Shown here piece by piece: positions 46,881-58,579 of a stretch of DNA of 64,000 nt. The stretch is from Ophiura sarsii. Taxonomy: Eukaryota > Echinodermata > Ophiuroidea > Amphilepidida > Ophiuridae. Location of the stretch: the NCBI GenBank assembly GCA_035610835.1, contig CM069453.1, positions 70,124,682 through 70,188,681 on the forward strand. Direction: 5' to 3'. Positions within the stretch are counted from its first letter, which is position 1. Each line of letters starts with the position of its first letter. A program made the translations under genes and the position numbers. The notes below the pieces were generated by a model. The model was not told the DNA's origin. It was given only the letters and a program-made list of their open reading frames with translations, and did not search any database.

Positions 46881-47334
46881 ATGTGGCTAGTAACCCAGAG
46901 TGGTAGCTCGCCTTTAAGTTAAATTACCACCCCTCTCCCTCATACAACCACACATGCTGCAGGGTTTCTACCATCCTGATTATGATTAATTATCAGGTTT
47001 AATTGTTTGTTTTATACATTTTTAGCTCAGTTTGTCACTTCCTTTAGATATATATCATACCATGGTTGTTTGCGTCTGACAGACTTGATGCAAGTCTATA
47101 CCTAAGCAGACGACAGGCAACGCTACAGCGCCATCAAGATATGATCACACAAAAGTTACAGTTCCCGCATGAAGTAGCTTCCAATCGACAATTTCAGTTG
47201 CACATCCCTGAATATAACATAAAACAACATTCATGTCCTCATCACAGGATATAGACTTCTAATGTTCCCTGATGTATATTGTGCAAAGTGGACGTCCACA
47301 ATGACTAATAGCAACATTGCCTAACTATATCAAT

Positions 47335-47995
47335 CCTGCTGGAAAACATAATTTATTTTATGGGTTTCTAATAAATTTGAATCCAAAAATTGTGTAACAA
47401 CTATTTGTTGAATTTCATGCTTGAATCTATATATACTGCAAAATGCATGCTTTGATCCTGGTCAACACGTACAGTGCTAAAAGTATAGAAAAACAGAGAA
47501 AACAGAAAATGTACTTTTTACAAAATGGAATTGTCAATTTACAAAATGGTGGTTTTAAGGTAAAACCTAACCTAAGTGCCAAGTGGGTGCAGTCCACAAC
47601 GATGACTCACATCAACGTATATAATAAAATACTGCTGGGTAAAACTAGATATCCCCATTTTCTGGTACTACTGGAAAACAGAATTTATTTGACTGTTTTT
47701 TAACAAATTTGAACCCAAAACTGTGCAACAACTATTTGTTGAATTGTATGCTTGAATCGAAAATGCATTTTTTACTGATCAGCTTTTACAAAATGACATT
47801 TTCAATTTAGAAAATGGAGAAATGGTGGCTCTAGGTAAACCCACCCAGTCAGTAACAATCACCTACAATAGAGAAGACATAGTTTAAATGCAATCTCATT
47901 GGTTAAAAGAAATAACCTTGGCAATAGTAATATCCAAATTGACACGCTTGCAACTAAACATAATAGCTAGGCTATTGTGATGCACACATATCATT
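47335..47995. repeat. About 330-bp tandem duplication, two diverged copies
   Basis: CTGGAAAACA…AATTTATTT…AAATTTGAA…CAACTATTTGTTGAATT…ATGCTTGAATC occurs at about 47338-47430 and again at about 47668-47760. CAATTTACAAAATGG/CAATTTAGAAAATGG and further words follow at the same offset. It is non-coding. Confidence 0.7.
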
Positions 47996-47999
47996 ATGC

Positions 48000-49099
48000 A
48001 AAAACCATGAGTCTCGTTTAAAGGGTCATTCAAAAGTTCTACCACCACACCTAAGCAAACATTTTGCTGTCTAATAATAATTTCTGTGTGAATAATCTTG
48101 AATCTAGCTTCTAAGCTATAGGTGGCAACTCACTTGAGTTTGCATTTCGGAATCCTAGAAATGATAACAAATTGGATCAGTACACTGGATCAGTAAAATG
48201 AACATTCCATATCAGATAACAAATTGGTTTCAAATTATTTGTGACTGCAGACAACGATTTCGCAGTTAATGATCCAAGCCACAACTTTATATTAAAGTCA
48301 CAATCAGTCATTTGGTATTTGGAGTCACCTGGGATTTTAAGATAACCATCACGCTTGAAGTGAATAGGTTTACACCATAAGAGTATAATAGCTATGGCCT
48401 GTTTGAAGTAAATGGATTGCCTTAAACACCATCAAGGATTTATTTGATGGGATAAGCTGTATTTGAAAGAGGACTAATCCTGCTTACCAACAGTCTATCT
48501 TTTTCTTGGGAAGTAGTTTAATTATTTTCCCCCTCGTGGAACACTTTTCTGACACGCCCTACTGTATGTCAGTCATGGCACATTTAGTCATATAAAAGTT
48601 GATCCCTTAACTACCAAGATATGATCAATTCAGTAAGGCCAAACAAAGAAAAAGGTCTGTCTCAGAAACTTTTGGCAAAAAAGCTAAGCACTGTGCGATT
48701 TTTATTTTTTTATTTATTTTTTAGAAAAAAGGCTGAGGTATGCGATTTCCTTTTTTTGCTAATCCAAGCTTACAGAGACCTTTTAAAATAAAATAAAATT
48801 GTAAAAAAAATCCAAAAATCCAAACAAAAAAATCCAATGCGGGCAGGCATCTGAGACAGACAATCTTCTTTGTTTGGCCTAACAAAGTAACAAGAGTAGA
48901 AATCCCACTTTGGCCATTTTGAACAAGAATGGCATTTTCAACTGAATAAATGGCATTTAATGTTCCAATGGCTATAGAATACATACATGTTAATGTATTG
49001 TTTAAAATACATCTAATATTAAAATATTCTGTGGTTTGTCATGGATAATATGTATGAAAATGTTTTTCTACTCAAATTGAACTATCAACATGTAGTTGG
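48000..49099. other. Non-coding stretch with decayed mariner-type ends
   Basis: AAAGGGTCATTCAAAAGTTC (about 48019) and CTGACACGCCCTACTGTA (about 48549) resemble element termini found elsewhere in the window. A minus-strand frame at 48721-48984 shows no domain. No gene is supported. Confidence 0.4.
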
Positions 49100-50240
49100 T
49101 AAATTTCAAGTAAACACTGAATGAAGATTGTAATAAACAATTTTTTTATGCACATGAAACATGGCCAAAGCTAAATTTGACATGTTTAATAGCAGATTTG
49201 CCATAAATTGAGAATGGACTAATAGATATAACAAAATTCTTATAACACATTAAAGATTGCTGAACATGATTATTACTATTTCACATCCAATCTATATATT
49301 GACACGCCCTGCACCATAGTTTGTTATGTAGAACAGGTTAACCTGCACATTTTTTATTCATACCTAACAATACCTTAGCAATATTATTTTTCATTTATTG
49401 AGATTCATAAACTAAAAACCCCATGTTTCTGGCACACTGCATGGTTCTTATTATTAATGATATTAACAAATTATTATTTCTTTTGTATTCAATTGCATTT
49501 TAATATAAATATTTGGCCAACAGTGGATGTAGGGGTTTTACAATCATGCCTAAATGACCCATATAAAACTATAGAACTTACCCAATTAAGTGTAGATTTT
49601 TGATGTCAATGTGTTCAACTAAACAATCACAGCATAGTTTGCCTCTACAACGTAGTGCAATGGTTTGTTGAAAGTAATATAAAACAGATTCTGTTGCCAC
49701 AAATGGAACACTGAAGTAAATCCAGATATTATTGTACAGTAAATGGTTACCGCTCAAGTCAAGTCACCCAAATTATAGTTGTTCACCTCGCCAAATGGCA
49801 GCATCTGATTGGTGGGGAATAATATCGCCTGATGATTTCAAACAATACTTTACTTTTGGGAATTCCAAGTTTTCAAGTTCATCGCACACTAAAGTTAACA
49901 CACCCATGGAATTGAATGGTCTTTTATTTCTCTTGTCATATTGAACGAATAGTGTAATAAAATAGTATGCATGCTTAAATACTTCTTTCAATCAAGTCAA
50001 AAGTTTGTCTACATGTATACTCGTATATTATATTATATAGAAAACCAATATAAGAAAACTGCCATTTTATTCTAGTATCAAGGTTCCCTGAACAGATTCA
50101 TTCTTAAATATTATTCCAATTCGGGTTCGTAAGAATATATTTACAGGCAAGCTAGCCTGATATGACTTGGGAAATTCAATACCACAAAAATCCAAAAGTG
50201 CCATCAAATCCCATAATTGGTACCGCCCTCTTAGTTTTCT
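49100..50240. repeat. Segmental duplication, copy B
   Basis: It is collinear with copy A at 45640-46880 in the same orientation, with many small insertions and deletions (for example, CCCTGCACCATA where A has CCCTGTACCATA). The copies start about 3.45 kb apart. The interval between them also contains related mariner-type pieces, so the duplicated unit may originally have been larger. Confidence 0.8.
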
Positions 50241-50293
50241 TAGCTTTTGACATCCAAGTTGTTGCATTTTCATAAGTTTTTATTACCCATTAA

Positions 50294-50580
50294 GGAGGGG
50301 GGGGGGGGGGGGGGGGCAATGACTAGTCTCTAGGAAGTTTCTTTTTGAATTTTGTGAGTGTTGTAATTATTGAAATATGACTCAAATGTATATAAAAGTA
50401 TACACTTTTGGAAAGGAAATGGATCAGAGAATCAAAATTTTGCATCAATTTTGACCAACAAAGCTAACAAAATAATTTTGCGTAAAAAAAGCTCAAATCG
50501 TTTGAGGATGATGTAAAGACACTAACTTAGGGACAAATTACTAATATTTTAACCTAATCTAATAATTTTTTTTACTAACA
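50294..50580 (-). repeat. Poly-G plus inverted copy of the CATAGTTCAATAATTACAGC repeat
   Basis: After a poly-G run of about 20 bases, the sequence is the reverse complement of the repeat near 15135-15260 (AATTTTGTGAGTG, GTAATTATTGAA). It is followed by a single arm of the 14771-15135 palindrome (AACAAAGCTAACAAAATAAT, CACTAACTTAGGGAC). Confidence 0.7.
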
Positions 50581-50614
50581 ACAGTTTCCATTTGTATCCA
50601 CTTTTCTCCCCTGT

Positions 50615-50775
50615 ACAATGTTGAGAAACAAGTGCTAAGTTAAGACTACCATCCCGTCCCTGTATAATGTTGAGAAACAAGTGTTTAACATGTAAGTTAC
50701 AACTGCCATCCCTTAGAAACAAGTGTTTACAGTTAAAACTACCACCCCTCTCCCCTGTAAAATGTTGAGAAATGT
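50615..50775. repeat. About 60-bp diverged tandem repeat
   Basis: AATGTTGAGAAACAAGTG followed by AAGTTA…ACTACCATCCC recurs about three times with deletions. Confidence 0.7.
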
Positions 50776-51009
50776 CAACGTCTTCAGCAGTTATTCCCAG
50801 TGTCCCAACATGGATTGATAGGGTGGCAAAGAGAAAATAGTAGTTTAAGATTTCCTCTTTCGCCCTTAGTCTTTTAAAAATATAAATATCATTTAAAAAA
50901 ATTCAGAAAAAAGTCTGCACAAGATTTTAAGAAGTGGGTATAACAAAGATGCTTCAAGATGCCACACTCCGCGACACCCAACATCCCAAATTGAAACCAG
51001 GAGCAACCA

Positions 51010-51300
51010 CGGGCTAACTCCACATGGAAAGAGAACTATAACTTCACACCTAGACTTAGAATGGCTACACTTAGAATGGCTATATGGGCTAACTAACTCT
51101 ACATGGAAAGAGGACTATGACTTCACACTACATAGAATGGCTATATGGGCTAACTAACTCTACATGGAAAGAGGACTATGACTTCACACTACATGTAGAA
51201 TGGCTATATGGGCTAACTAACTCTACATGGAAATAGGACTATAACTTCACACTACATAGAATGGCTATATGGGCTAACTAACTCCACATGGAAAGAGGAA
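51010..51300. repeat. About 61-bp tandem repeat, four to five copies
   Basis: The unit CTAACTAACTCTACATGGAA, then AGAGGACTATGACTTCACAC, then TACATAGAATGGCTATATGG. The copies are very similar, with small differences such as AAATAGGACTATAAC in one. Confidence 0.88.
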
Positions 51301-52904
51301 TCATGAAATTATGATGGTCAAAAGAACAAACACGCATGTCTCCCAAAAATGGAATTTTGTTGGTAGAAGCTTGTTTAAAGCAGAAATGTACCTTAGCAAA
51401 CACAGCCAAATAAAATGTAAAGTCGAAAATGTTCGCGCGCTATGTGCACATTTCTTTCATCTTTAAGTTTTGACGGTTCACTTTCATTTATTGCCCCCTA
51501 TATGAAAACACTACAATCTCGGCCAATATTGTTGGAACACTTTTATACGTGTGTTTAAAAACTCCCCCTCTCCCCCTGGATCAATGTTGAAACATGATTT
51601 TTGGGTTACGGGATACTAGGAAGGGCCAACATTGCCCAGTGGGGAGGGGGGAGTTATTAATGTTTAGGAAAGGCTTTAAGCCTTCCGTCAAAGACAGCAA
51701 TGTTTTGATAGTGTACATTTTGCGCAAACGGGAACGCACGAAAGGGTAATTATTACATGGATGTTCCAACTAATTATGGCCGCGATTGTAGTTATGCCAC
51801 TGGCTGGAAATTAAGTTTTTAACTTATCATAAAATCACCCGCAAAGTCGGATACATGTATTCATGGGTAATAATTACATTGTGCAATAACAAAAATCAAT
51901 ATTACAATGTCTGCGTGTGTATTTGATATAAATCTGAAAAGACCAACATTATTAATGCTAATCTCAATTGAAAGTTTGGGCTCTTTTTACTACTGTTTTC
52001 TGCCACACTGATTATTTTGTTCCCCTAAACTATACAAATCAAAACAACTCTTAGTGCTAACAATTGGTATCTCTAACTGAATATCAGTATGTATAGAGTT
52101 CAATCTGATTGTCCAGATAATGGAATGTTTACAATTCTTGTATTTGATACAGACTCTACACACCTGTCGTTCTTATTCACTAAATTTCTGTACATAGGAT
52201 TTATATTTTACTGCCAACCAAGCGGAAGCCATTTGCACAACAATAGGCCTATTATTGCCAATATTTTGAAAAAGTCTTGTTACCTTGGATATAGGTAAAT
52301 AAAACCATTGAACTTGAAAACCCACTACACACCACTGATTTTATGCTCCCTTGGGGTTGACTTGCATTGTTCTTTAGCAACAGATTGTTAAGTCAAGTGT
52401 ATTATTAGAATTAAAACAGTGAAATATTATTAAAATGATTGGAAATAATACTAGTAAGTAGAGACATAAATACTGCAAGCTTTCCAGTATTAACGGGAGA
52501 GACAAACATAGAGATTTTGCAGGGGGCCGGGGGGGGGGGGGGGGGGGGGGGGGGGCAGGGTGTATTTTAACCGGTATCGCATCGCAGTTTGCGCCACAAT
52601 CAAGCACAACTGCGATGCGCATTTGTATATGCATAGCAAACTTGCTACACAACATTTTTGACTCGGGACACGTATCATTTCCTTCCGAAGTTCCGATTGA
52701 TTTTAACTTACTATTATTAGTGATGTAAATGGTCCATTTCACGCCATTTAATCACGTAGTATTCCGTATAGATTTAACGGATCAACAGCAAATTGGAATT
52801 TAAAAAAGTAAAACAAAACTGCTATGCAAAATTTGTAAATTGCTATACAAAAAAATAATTGAATAGCAGTTTTGCTAAACACAAAAAAATCCTTAAAATA
52901 CACC
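51301..52904. other. Gene-poor stretch
   Basis: No gene is supported. A long poly-G (about 52528-52555) makes frames with poly-Pro on the minus strand, which are artefacts. Small frames at 51581-51769 and 52089-52298 have no recognised domain. Confidence 0.4.
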
Positions 52905-53420
52905 CTGGGGGGGGGGGGGGGGGACATAAGAGAAAGACCACATCATGGCTGTCACATGAAACCATCAACTTAGCAGATGAAAGACGCCAATTGAAGGAAG
53001 CTGGTGTCTGCAAGGCAGTAACCTATACAGAAGACTTTCAAGTGAGGTTCAATTTAATTCTAGGAGAGATCAAAATAAGCATATCCGACAGCAATGCCAA
53101 GAACTTGAGGATCACATTTTTCACAAAAACAGCAGAGAGCTCTTTAGATGTATAAAAAACATCACCTCAAAAACGATAACTAGATTGACTATCATCAAGG
53201 ACGAGCAAGGAAAGGTACTCTTAACTGAGTGACGAAATCAAGGATTGTTGGAAAAAAATCTGTATCTGTGCGTCCCAAGAAGAGACAAATGGCTTACAGG
53301 AGTCTCCCCTGCCTCCAATAGGTGAAAATGAGCCTGCTATTCTTCTATCAGAGGTCCAGGAAGCCATCAAGAAGTTAAAAAGTCAAAAGGCACCTAGCTT
53401 CTTGGATTAGAAGATTTTAG
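52905..53420 (+). pseudogene. Truncated non-LTR retrotransposon (LINE) ORF2 fragment
   Basis: Read in shifting frames, the sequence gives TTSWLSHETINLADERRQLK, then a QELEDHIF…KNITS…LTIIKDEQGKVLL segment, then NEPAILLSEVQEAIKKLKSQ and KAP. This is the linker between the endonuclease and reverse transcriptase of RTE/CR1-like LINEs, ending where the RT domain should begin (usually KAPGxDGI). Internal stops (TGA after LLTE, TAG after FLD) and frame changes show it is dead. The poly-G upstream may mark the truncation edge. Clade assignment is tentative. Confidence 0.65.
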
Positions 53421-53703
53421 AAGACAAGATTGAACTGAACTTTTTTCCCTGACTATCATTTATAATGTGTGGAGTTAAGAAGAAATAATTGACTCACATC
53501 GATTTACCGATATGATGAATTTACTTGTTTTTTGCTATAGAATTTTATACAATAACATATTTGTATAAAAATATTCAACAATTAACACGCAATAATTACA
53601 GTAAAACAACTTAATTTCACAGCAACTTAATTTAGGGAATTAGCATTTTGTCAACTTTTTGCGGCAATTAATTTCACTTATTTGTTTCATCTTCCTATAT
53701 ATA

Positions 53704-54943
53704 CAGAGCGAGTCAAAAAAATGTACTCAAAGTAAAATAATTATTATATTACAAATCTTTATTATCAGAATATGAAGGCTACCAATGTATGCGGTAATTA
53801 TAGATGCATTTATTCACTATCATCAGCAAAAAGAATCATGACATTTCATGGTACCGTTTACCAGATATGAATATTTTGGTAAAGTTACTGCATTTTGAAA
53901 CCGAACACAATATTGAATATTTTACCCAATAATGCTTGATATTAATGAACAAGTGGGATTCATGTACATGGTACACAATAACTAACGAACAAAGACAAAT
54001 CAAACATTTTCATTTATTTTTTCAAACATTAAATGAAAAATAATATCAATGACAATGTCATTATTCCACGAATTTAGCAACAACAACAACAAATTTGGCT
54101 TTTGTGATAGTCGGACACAGCTCGGACTGGAGAGTGGACCGTTTTCAATAGTGAGATTCTATAGATCGTATCAGAGCAAATATCGCAAATCTTGTTCGGT
54201 TCATATAGTGTTGACTTTTACGCAAATAACAAAGACAAATCAAACGTTTTCATTTATTTTTTCAAACATTAAATGAAAAATAATGTCAATGACAATTCCA
54301 TGAATTTAGCAACAACAACAAATTTGGCTTTTGTGATAGTCGGACTCAGCTCGGACTGGAGAGTGGACCGTTTTCAATAGTGAGATTCTATAGATCTTAT
54401 CAGAGCAAATATCGCAAATCTTGTTCGGTTCATAAAATGTTGACTTTTACGCAATTGAGCATCAAATATGTTTACCACAACCAATTTTAGAATCTTGAGA
54501 ATCCATGACTGCTCTATATCAGTACTATCTGGTCTGTACTCTGTTTATCGGAGACGGCCGGGTAGCTCAGTGGTTAGAGCGTTCGACTTGTGTTCGAAAG
54601 GTCACGGGTTCGATTCCCGCATCGGCTCACATCCTTGCTTTTTAAGTTGGGATATGAGTCGAGGCTTGTTTAATGTTTGTTTGAGTTGTGGAACTTGCGG
54701 TAGTTATCTGCCTCGCCGTTAAATTATTTAAATTGTTCAAATTCCCTATTGAATCGCCTATGCGATCCTCTATATGTTGGTATGTGATGCGTAACCCTTA
54801 GTCTCATCTTCGGATGTGGTGTTTGTATGTAAAATTCTACAGAAAGATAATTAGATAAGCAATCTCAATCGGTGAAATCTGTGCAGAGATTTTAAGATAT
54901 AAAATCCCAAAGGTGAGTACACCTTTTTTTTTTACTCACCCTG
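53704..54943. mobile_element. 1.24-kb TA-flanked TIR element with internal duplication
   Basis: It begins CAGAGCGAGTCAAAAAAATG and ends TTTTTTTTTTACTCACCCTG, flanked by TA at 53702-53703 and 54944-54945. Just inside, TGTACTCA and TGAGTACA pair as well. A segment of about 240 bp starting AACAAAGACAAATCAAAC is present twice (from 53988 and from 54228). A tRNA-like sequence lies in the right half. No transposase frame is present. Confidence 0.78.
54557..54627 (+). tRNA. tRNA-like sequence, anticodon TGT (Thr), possibly a SINE head
   Basis: The D arm (AGCTCAGTGGTTAGAGC) contains an A box. The anticodon stem TTCGA/TCGAA encloses the loop CTTGTGT (anticodon TGT). The T arm CGGGTTCGATTCCCG contains a perfect B box. 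The acceptor stem is flawed: GCCG pairs with CGGC, but the next positions do not. A run of T's 10 bases downstream could terminate Pol III. The weak acceptor stem and location inside a transposon favour a tRNA-derived pseudogene or SINE head over a working tRNA. Confidence 0.5.
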
Positions 54944-55389
54944 TATAATCATTGTAAATAATATAATTGAATCCAGCTTCCGGCAGCTTGGTGCTAAGCA
55001 TTGGTTTCCAGTTTCCAATACGATTTACTCCGTAAAATATATACTACCGGGTTCCAAATTGTCGGTTTCTTTCATCTATGCTTAGCAGCAAGCTGCTCAA
55101 AATGAGATTCAATATAATTGGCAGCAATTTAATCTTGTGAATCGGATCTCCTAGTGAAATTAAATTGCTAGTGAAATTGAGTTGTTTTACAGTATCCTAG
55201 TTTCTCATCGTCTGTGTGAAGATAACTGCCCACTTCCACTCTCGGCTTTCTAAAGGCGTTTTTAAAGACCAGCAATTGTTTGGAGGTATACTGATAATAA
55301 TGTTAACAAATTTATCTTAGAAGACAACTAACAATCCCTTAAGGAATACATGATGCCTTCAGGGATATTACACTGATTACACTACTATA

Positions 55390-55475
55390 TAAGTTCATCC
55401 GCATAACCTTGAATCTGTGGTTTTGTGGCAGTTTTATCCGCATAACCTTGAATCTGTGGTTTTATGGCAGTTAAA
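55390..55475. repeat. 41-bp direct duplication
   Basis: TCCGCATAACCTTGAATCTG then TGGTTTTGTGGCAGTT occurs twice in tandem, the second with TTTTATGGCAGTT. Confidence 0.85.
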
Positions 55476-55899
55476 CACCATGCTGTAAGTATGGGTGACC
55501 AACAGTTGTTCTAATACCCCTACATGTGTATTGTCTTTGAATACATATTTCGCGATGAAACAAGACATTTGTGTGCTTTTCTCCACAATTTGACCCCCCA
55601 AACGAAAACAAATCAACAGGATTTTGAATAAACAGTGGCGGATACAGGGGGGGGGGGGGTGGTGGAGGGGGCGCCCCCACTTAAAATTTTCATGAGTTGT
55701 CTGCAAAAATTGGGGACCTTGTACGATTTTTTTGGGGTACCTATTAAAAAAAACCTTGGTCAGCCCCCCGTTTTTATTCTGATAAAGACCGCTTTTCTTG
55801 TGAAATGTAACCTTTTTCTTGTAAATTATCAAATTTAGACCCATTGTACGCGTAACATGCCCAATCTAAAACAAAACACCCGTAAAACGCATATTTTGA

Positions 55900-57787
55900 T
55901 CACATATGCTTACAGTTTTTATATTTGAGGCGGCATTCCCCCATATGACTTCTTAAATTACCTATGAAATATTGGTTGCAATATGTACATCTGGCATCGG
56001 ATATAATATCTGGCATAAGGTATATAATACTCCTGTGTTCTTGGCCGTTATGCACCAACTCCTCCACTTCATTTTTAGATTGAGAGATTACCTTTTGAGA
56101 TAGTATTTTTGGATTTAATGGACATTGCGACTCATGGCGCTTTAGATAAGATACAATATACATGCTGCAATGTTTGCATTTGAGTTTGGCCATGGTATTC
56201 TGATGTTCATCTGGAATAATCGGTGTATTTTGTGTAGTATTCAGCAATTGTATCGCCATAGATTCTTGTATCGCAGGAATGGGCTGGCTTAATGACCCAG
56301 CATCTGGCATTCTGTGACTCTGATCAGGCGATAATTGATTTGACACAGATGTTTTTTGAAGAGTTTTGTTAGATTGAGTCATCAAGCATTTTGATTCGTG
56401 GACTCTCAGATAGACAATAAAATACTCGCCGCAGTGTCTACACCGATTACATGGCTTTTCATGCGCACGCTTTTCGTGAGTCTCCTTCTTGTCAGTAGAA
56501 ACAAATATTTTGCTGCAGTATTTACAATAGAAGTACTCTATGCTACCCGATTCATGCGTCGCTACGTGCTCATGTTTGCGTTCCTCAGAGTAAAAGGACT
56601 GTGTGCAATAGTTACATAGATAGGGCCTCCTCTGTCCAAAACAGTGCACAGTTATTACATGGTGTTGCTTCATACTGCTGGTACTGAAACACTTGTCACA
56701 ATGTTGACATCTGTGATTTTCAATGGGCTTAGGGAGGATAGGCCTTATATCATCGAACGAAAAATTGCTTACGAACTGAAAAAGCTGTCCACCATCATAT
56801 TCTTCTCGAGGCGCTAATTCCTGCGGAGTTTGTGCTTCAGGACGTACCTCCACTTGCTCTCTTTGTTTAGGGACGTGCAAACACTTGTGGATGTCCAATT
56901 CAAGTTTTCAAGTAGAAACTTTTAGTGCAATATTGACATTTGTACAGTTTTATTCTGGATGTCATGTGCAACTTTTCATGGTTCCCCTTCTGATATCTAG
57001 TTCTGAAACACCTGTCACAGTACTGGCACTTGAATGGGCCGACAACTTTCCCTTTGTCAGTCGGTTCATGTATATAATAAGAAGTCGGTTCATGGTTATT
57101 TCGGTTTGTTGTCATGTGCAGCTTTTCGTGATTATTCTTCTGATATCTACCTCTGAAGCACCTGTCGCAGTACTGGCACTTGTAGGGTTTGAGGCTTTCC
57201 TCTTTGTGCATCATCTTGTGATTATCTCTGACCGTTTCCAAAGAGAAACGCTCATCGCAATACTGACACTGATAAGGTTTTGCTCCTGGATGGGCAGTGT
57301 TTACATGTGCATCTCTCGAAAGTTTGTATATGAAAAGTCGATTGCAAAGATAGCATTGATGAAGGTGTTTACTCTCATGCTCATCCTTTTCCGTTTTCAT
57401 AGTGAAACACTTGACGCAATGTTCACATCGATGGATTCTCCTCACATGACTTACCCTGCCATATTTGAAAGTGAAACTCAAGTCGCAATATTTGCATTGG
57501 TATGGCTTATATCTGGTGTGTCTCGCTTCATGTCTCTTCTTATCTGAAGTACAAGCGAAATGCTTTGTGCAATGTTGACACCGGTGCTGGTTTAACTTTG
57601 GCTGTACCTGGGTGGTAATAGCATGATTGGACAATGTCAGAGACGAATTGGTCTTCTTAGTATACCAGTATGGTTTGATATGTATCTCATGACGACGTAT
57701 GTGATGTCTGAACTGTTGGAAGTAACCAAAGCCTTTCCGACAGTATTTACACCGTAGAGGGCGTAGAAAGCCTTCCATATCTGCCAT
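55900..57787 (-). CDS. C2H2 zinc-finger protein, split by a one-base frameshift
   Basis: The start is ATG 57787 (MADMEGFLRPLRCKYC), just after a splice acceptor (TTCATTTACACAG, exon from 57804). The first frame ends at TGA 56900-56902; the second runs to TGA at 55900. Fingers 1-8 are intact C2H2 units (for example YKCQYCDRCFRGRYQ…H…H). Finger 9 has its Cys pair before the stop and its HKCLH pair after it; with one T fewer at 56902/56903, both parts would be in one frame. The second part has no ATG and continues with three C2H2 and three C-terminal C2HC-type fingers. The intact product would be about 645 residues, a likely nuclear DNA-binding regulator. The shift may be a sequencing error, a polymorphism or a real lesion. 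Confidence 0.8.
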
Positions 57788-58028
57788 CTTGTGATGAGAG
57801 AGATCTGTGTAAATGAAAAAAAAGGGAATAAGTATTACGTTCATTTAAAATTCTATACTTGTAAATTTTTAGTGGTGGAAATTGTTATACCTCTCGATCT
57901 TTTGCGGTCTAATAAACTCGATTTCTATAATTGATGTTTTAAATATCTCTACCTTGGAGCAGTCAGTATGCAACCACGCGAAAAGCCGTTCCTTTTCTAA
58001 CCCAGCAAAGCGACCCGGAAGTACTCAC

Positions 58029-58080
58029 CTGTAACGATACTGCTTCGCAGTCATAGTTGACCTCGTAATAGTACGATGTA
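58029..58080 (-). other. Probable 5' non-coding exon of the zinc-finger gene
   Basis: A strong donor, TTACAG followed by GTGAGTAC, lies at 58029/58028, facing the acceptor at 57805. The 223-bp intron would join non-coding sequence to the coding exon 17 nt before the start codon. An upstream ATG in this exon (ATGACTGCGAAG) is out of frame with the zinc-finger start and would form a short upstream frame. The exon's 5' limit is unknown. Confidence 0.5.
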
Positions 58081-58505
58081 AATGAGCTCTTTTCATGATT
58101 ATAATCACACATTTCAAACACATTTGCCATGAAATTGTAAAATAAAAAGGCATATTATGCGAATAATATTATCTAATATTAGCAGTGACTTCATGACATG
58201 TTGCATTTTCGGTGCAAATTATTGTCATCACACACAGCCGAATTCGAGAAAAACTTGACGAAACTAAAGCCAAATCCACAGTAAATATTCCCTTTTTGAA
58301 GAATTAGGCACCAATTGTATTGATGGTATCATAATATTCATAGTCTTTTGTAACTAGAAACATGCTTAAAATATTATGAAATTATTTAGTCCAGTCAAGT
58401 GAATAGTTAATAAAATGGGTGTCCGAATCTGGCTCGAGCTATATTCATTTCGTACCGTCGTTGGGTTGTTGATGAAGTGTTTAAATCTCACGAATAGAAT
58501 CAGTT

Positions 58506-58577
58506 TCGCTTGATAGCTCAGATGGTAGAGCGTTAGCTTGAAGAGCGAGAGGTCCGGGGTTCGAAATCGATCCTTCT
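58506..58577 (+). tRNA. Degenerate tRNA-like sequence, anticodon GAA (Phe)
   Basis: The D arm TAGCTCAGATGGTAGAGC is well formed. An anticodon loop TTGAAGA gives GAA. The B box reads GGTTCGAAATC. The T stem and acceptor stem do not pair well. It is probably a SINE head or tRNA pseudogene. Confidence 0.4.
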
Positions 58578-58579
58578 GC

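Noticed and set aside
16969..52048. Identical 20-base word AAACTATACAAATCAAAACA at about 16970 and 52027
   Set aside because: Flanks do not align, so a shared element is not supported.
54468..54722. 84-codon frame containing GSSVVRAFDLCSKGHGFDSR
   Set aside because: This is the well-known spurious translation of a tRNA-like A/B-box sequence.
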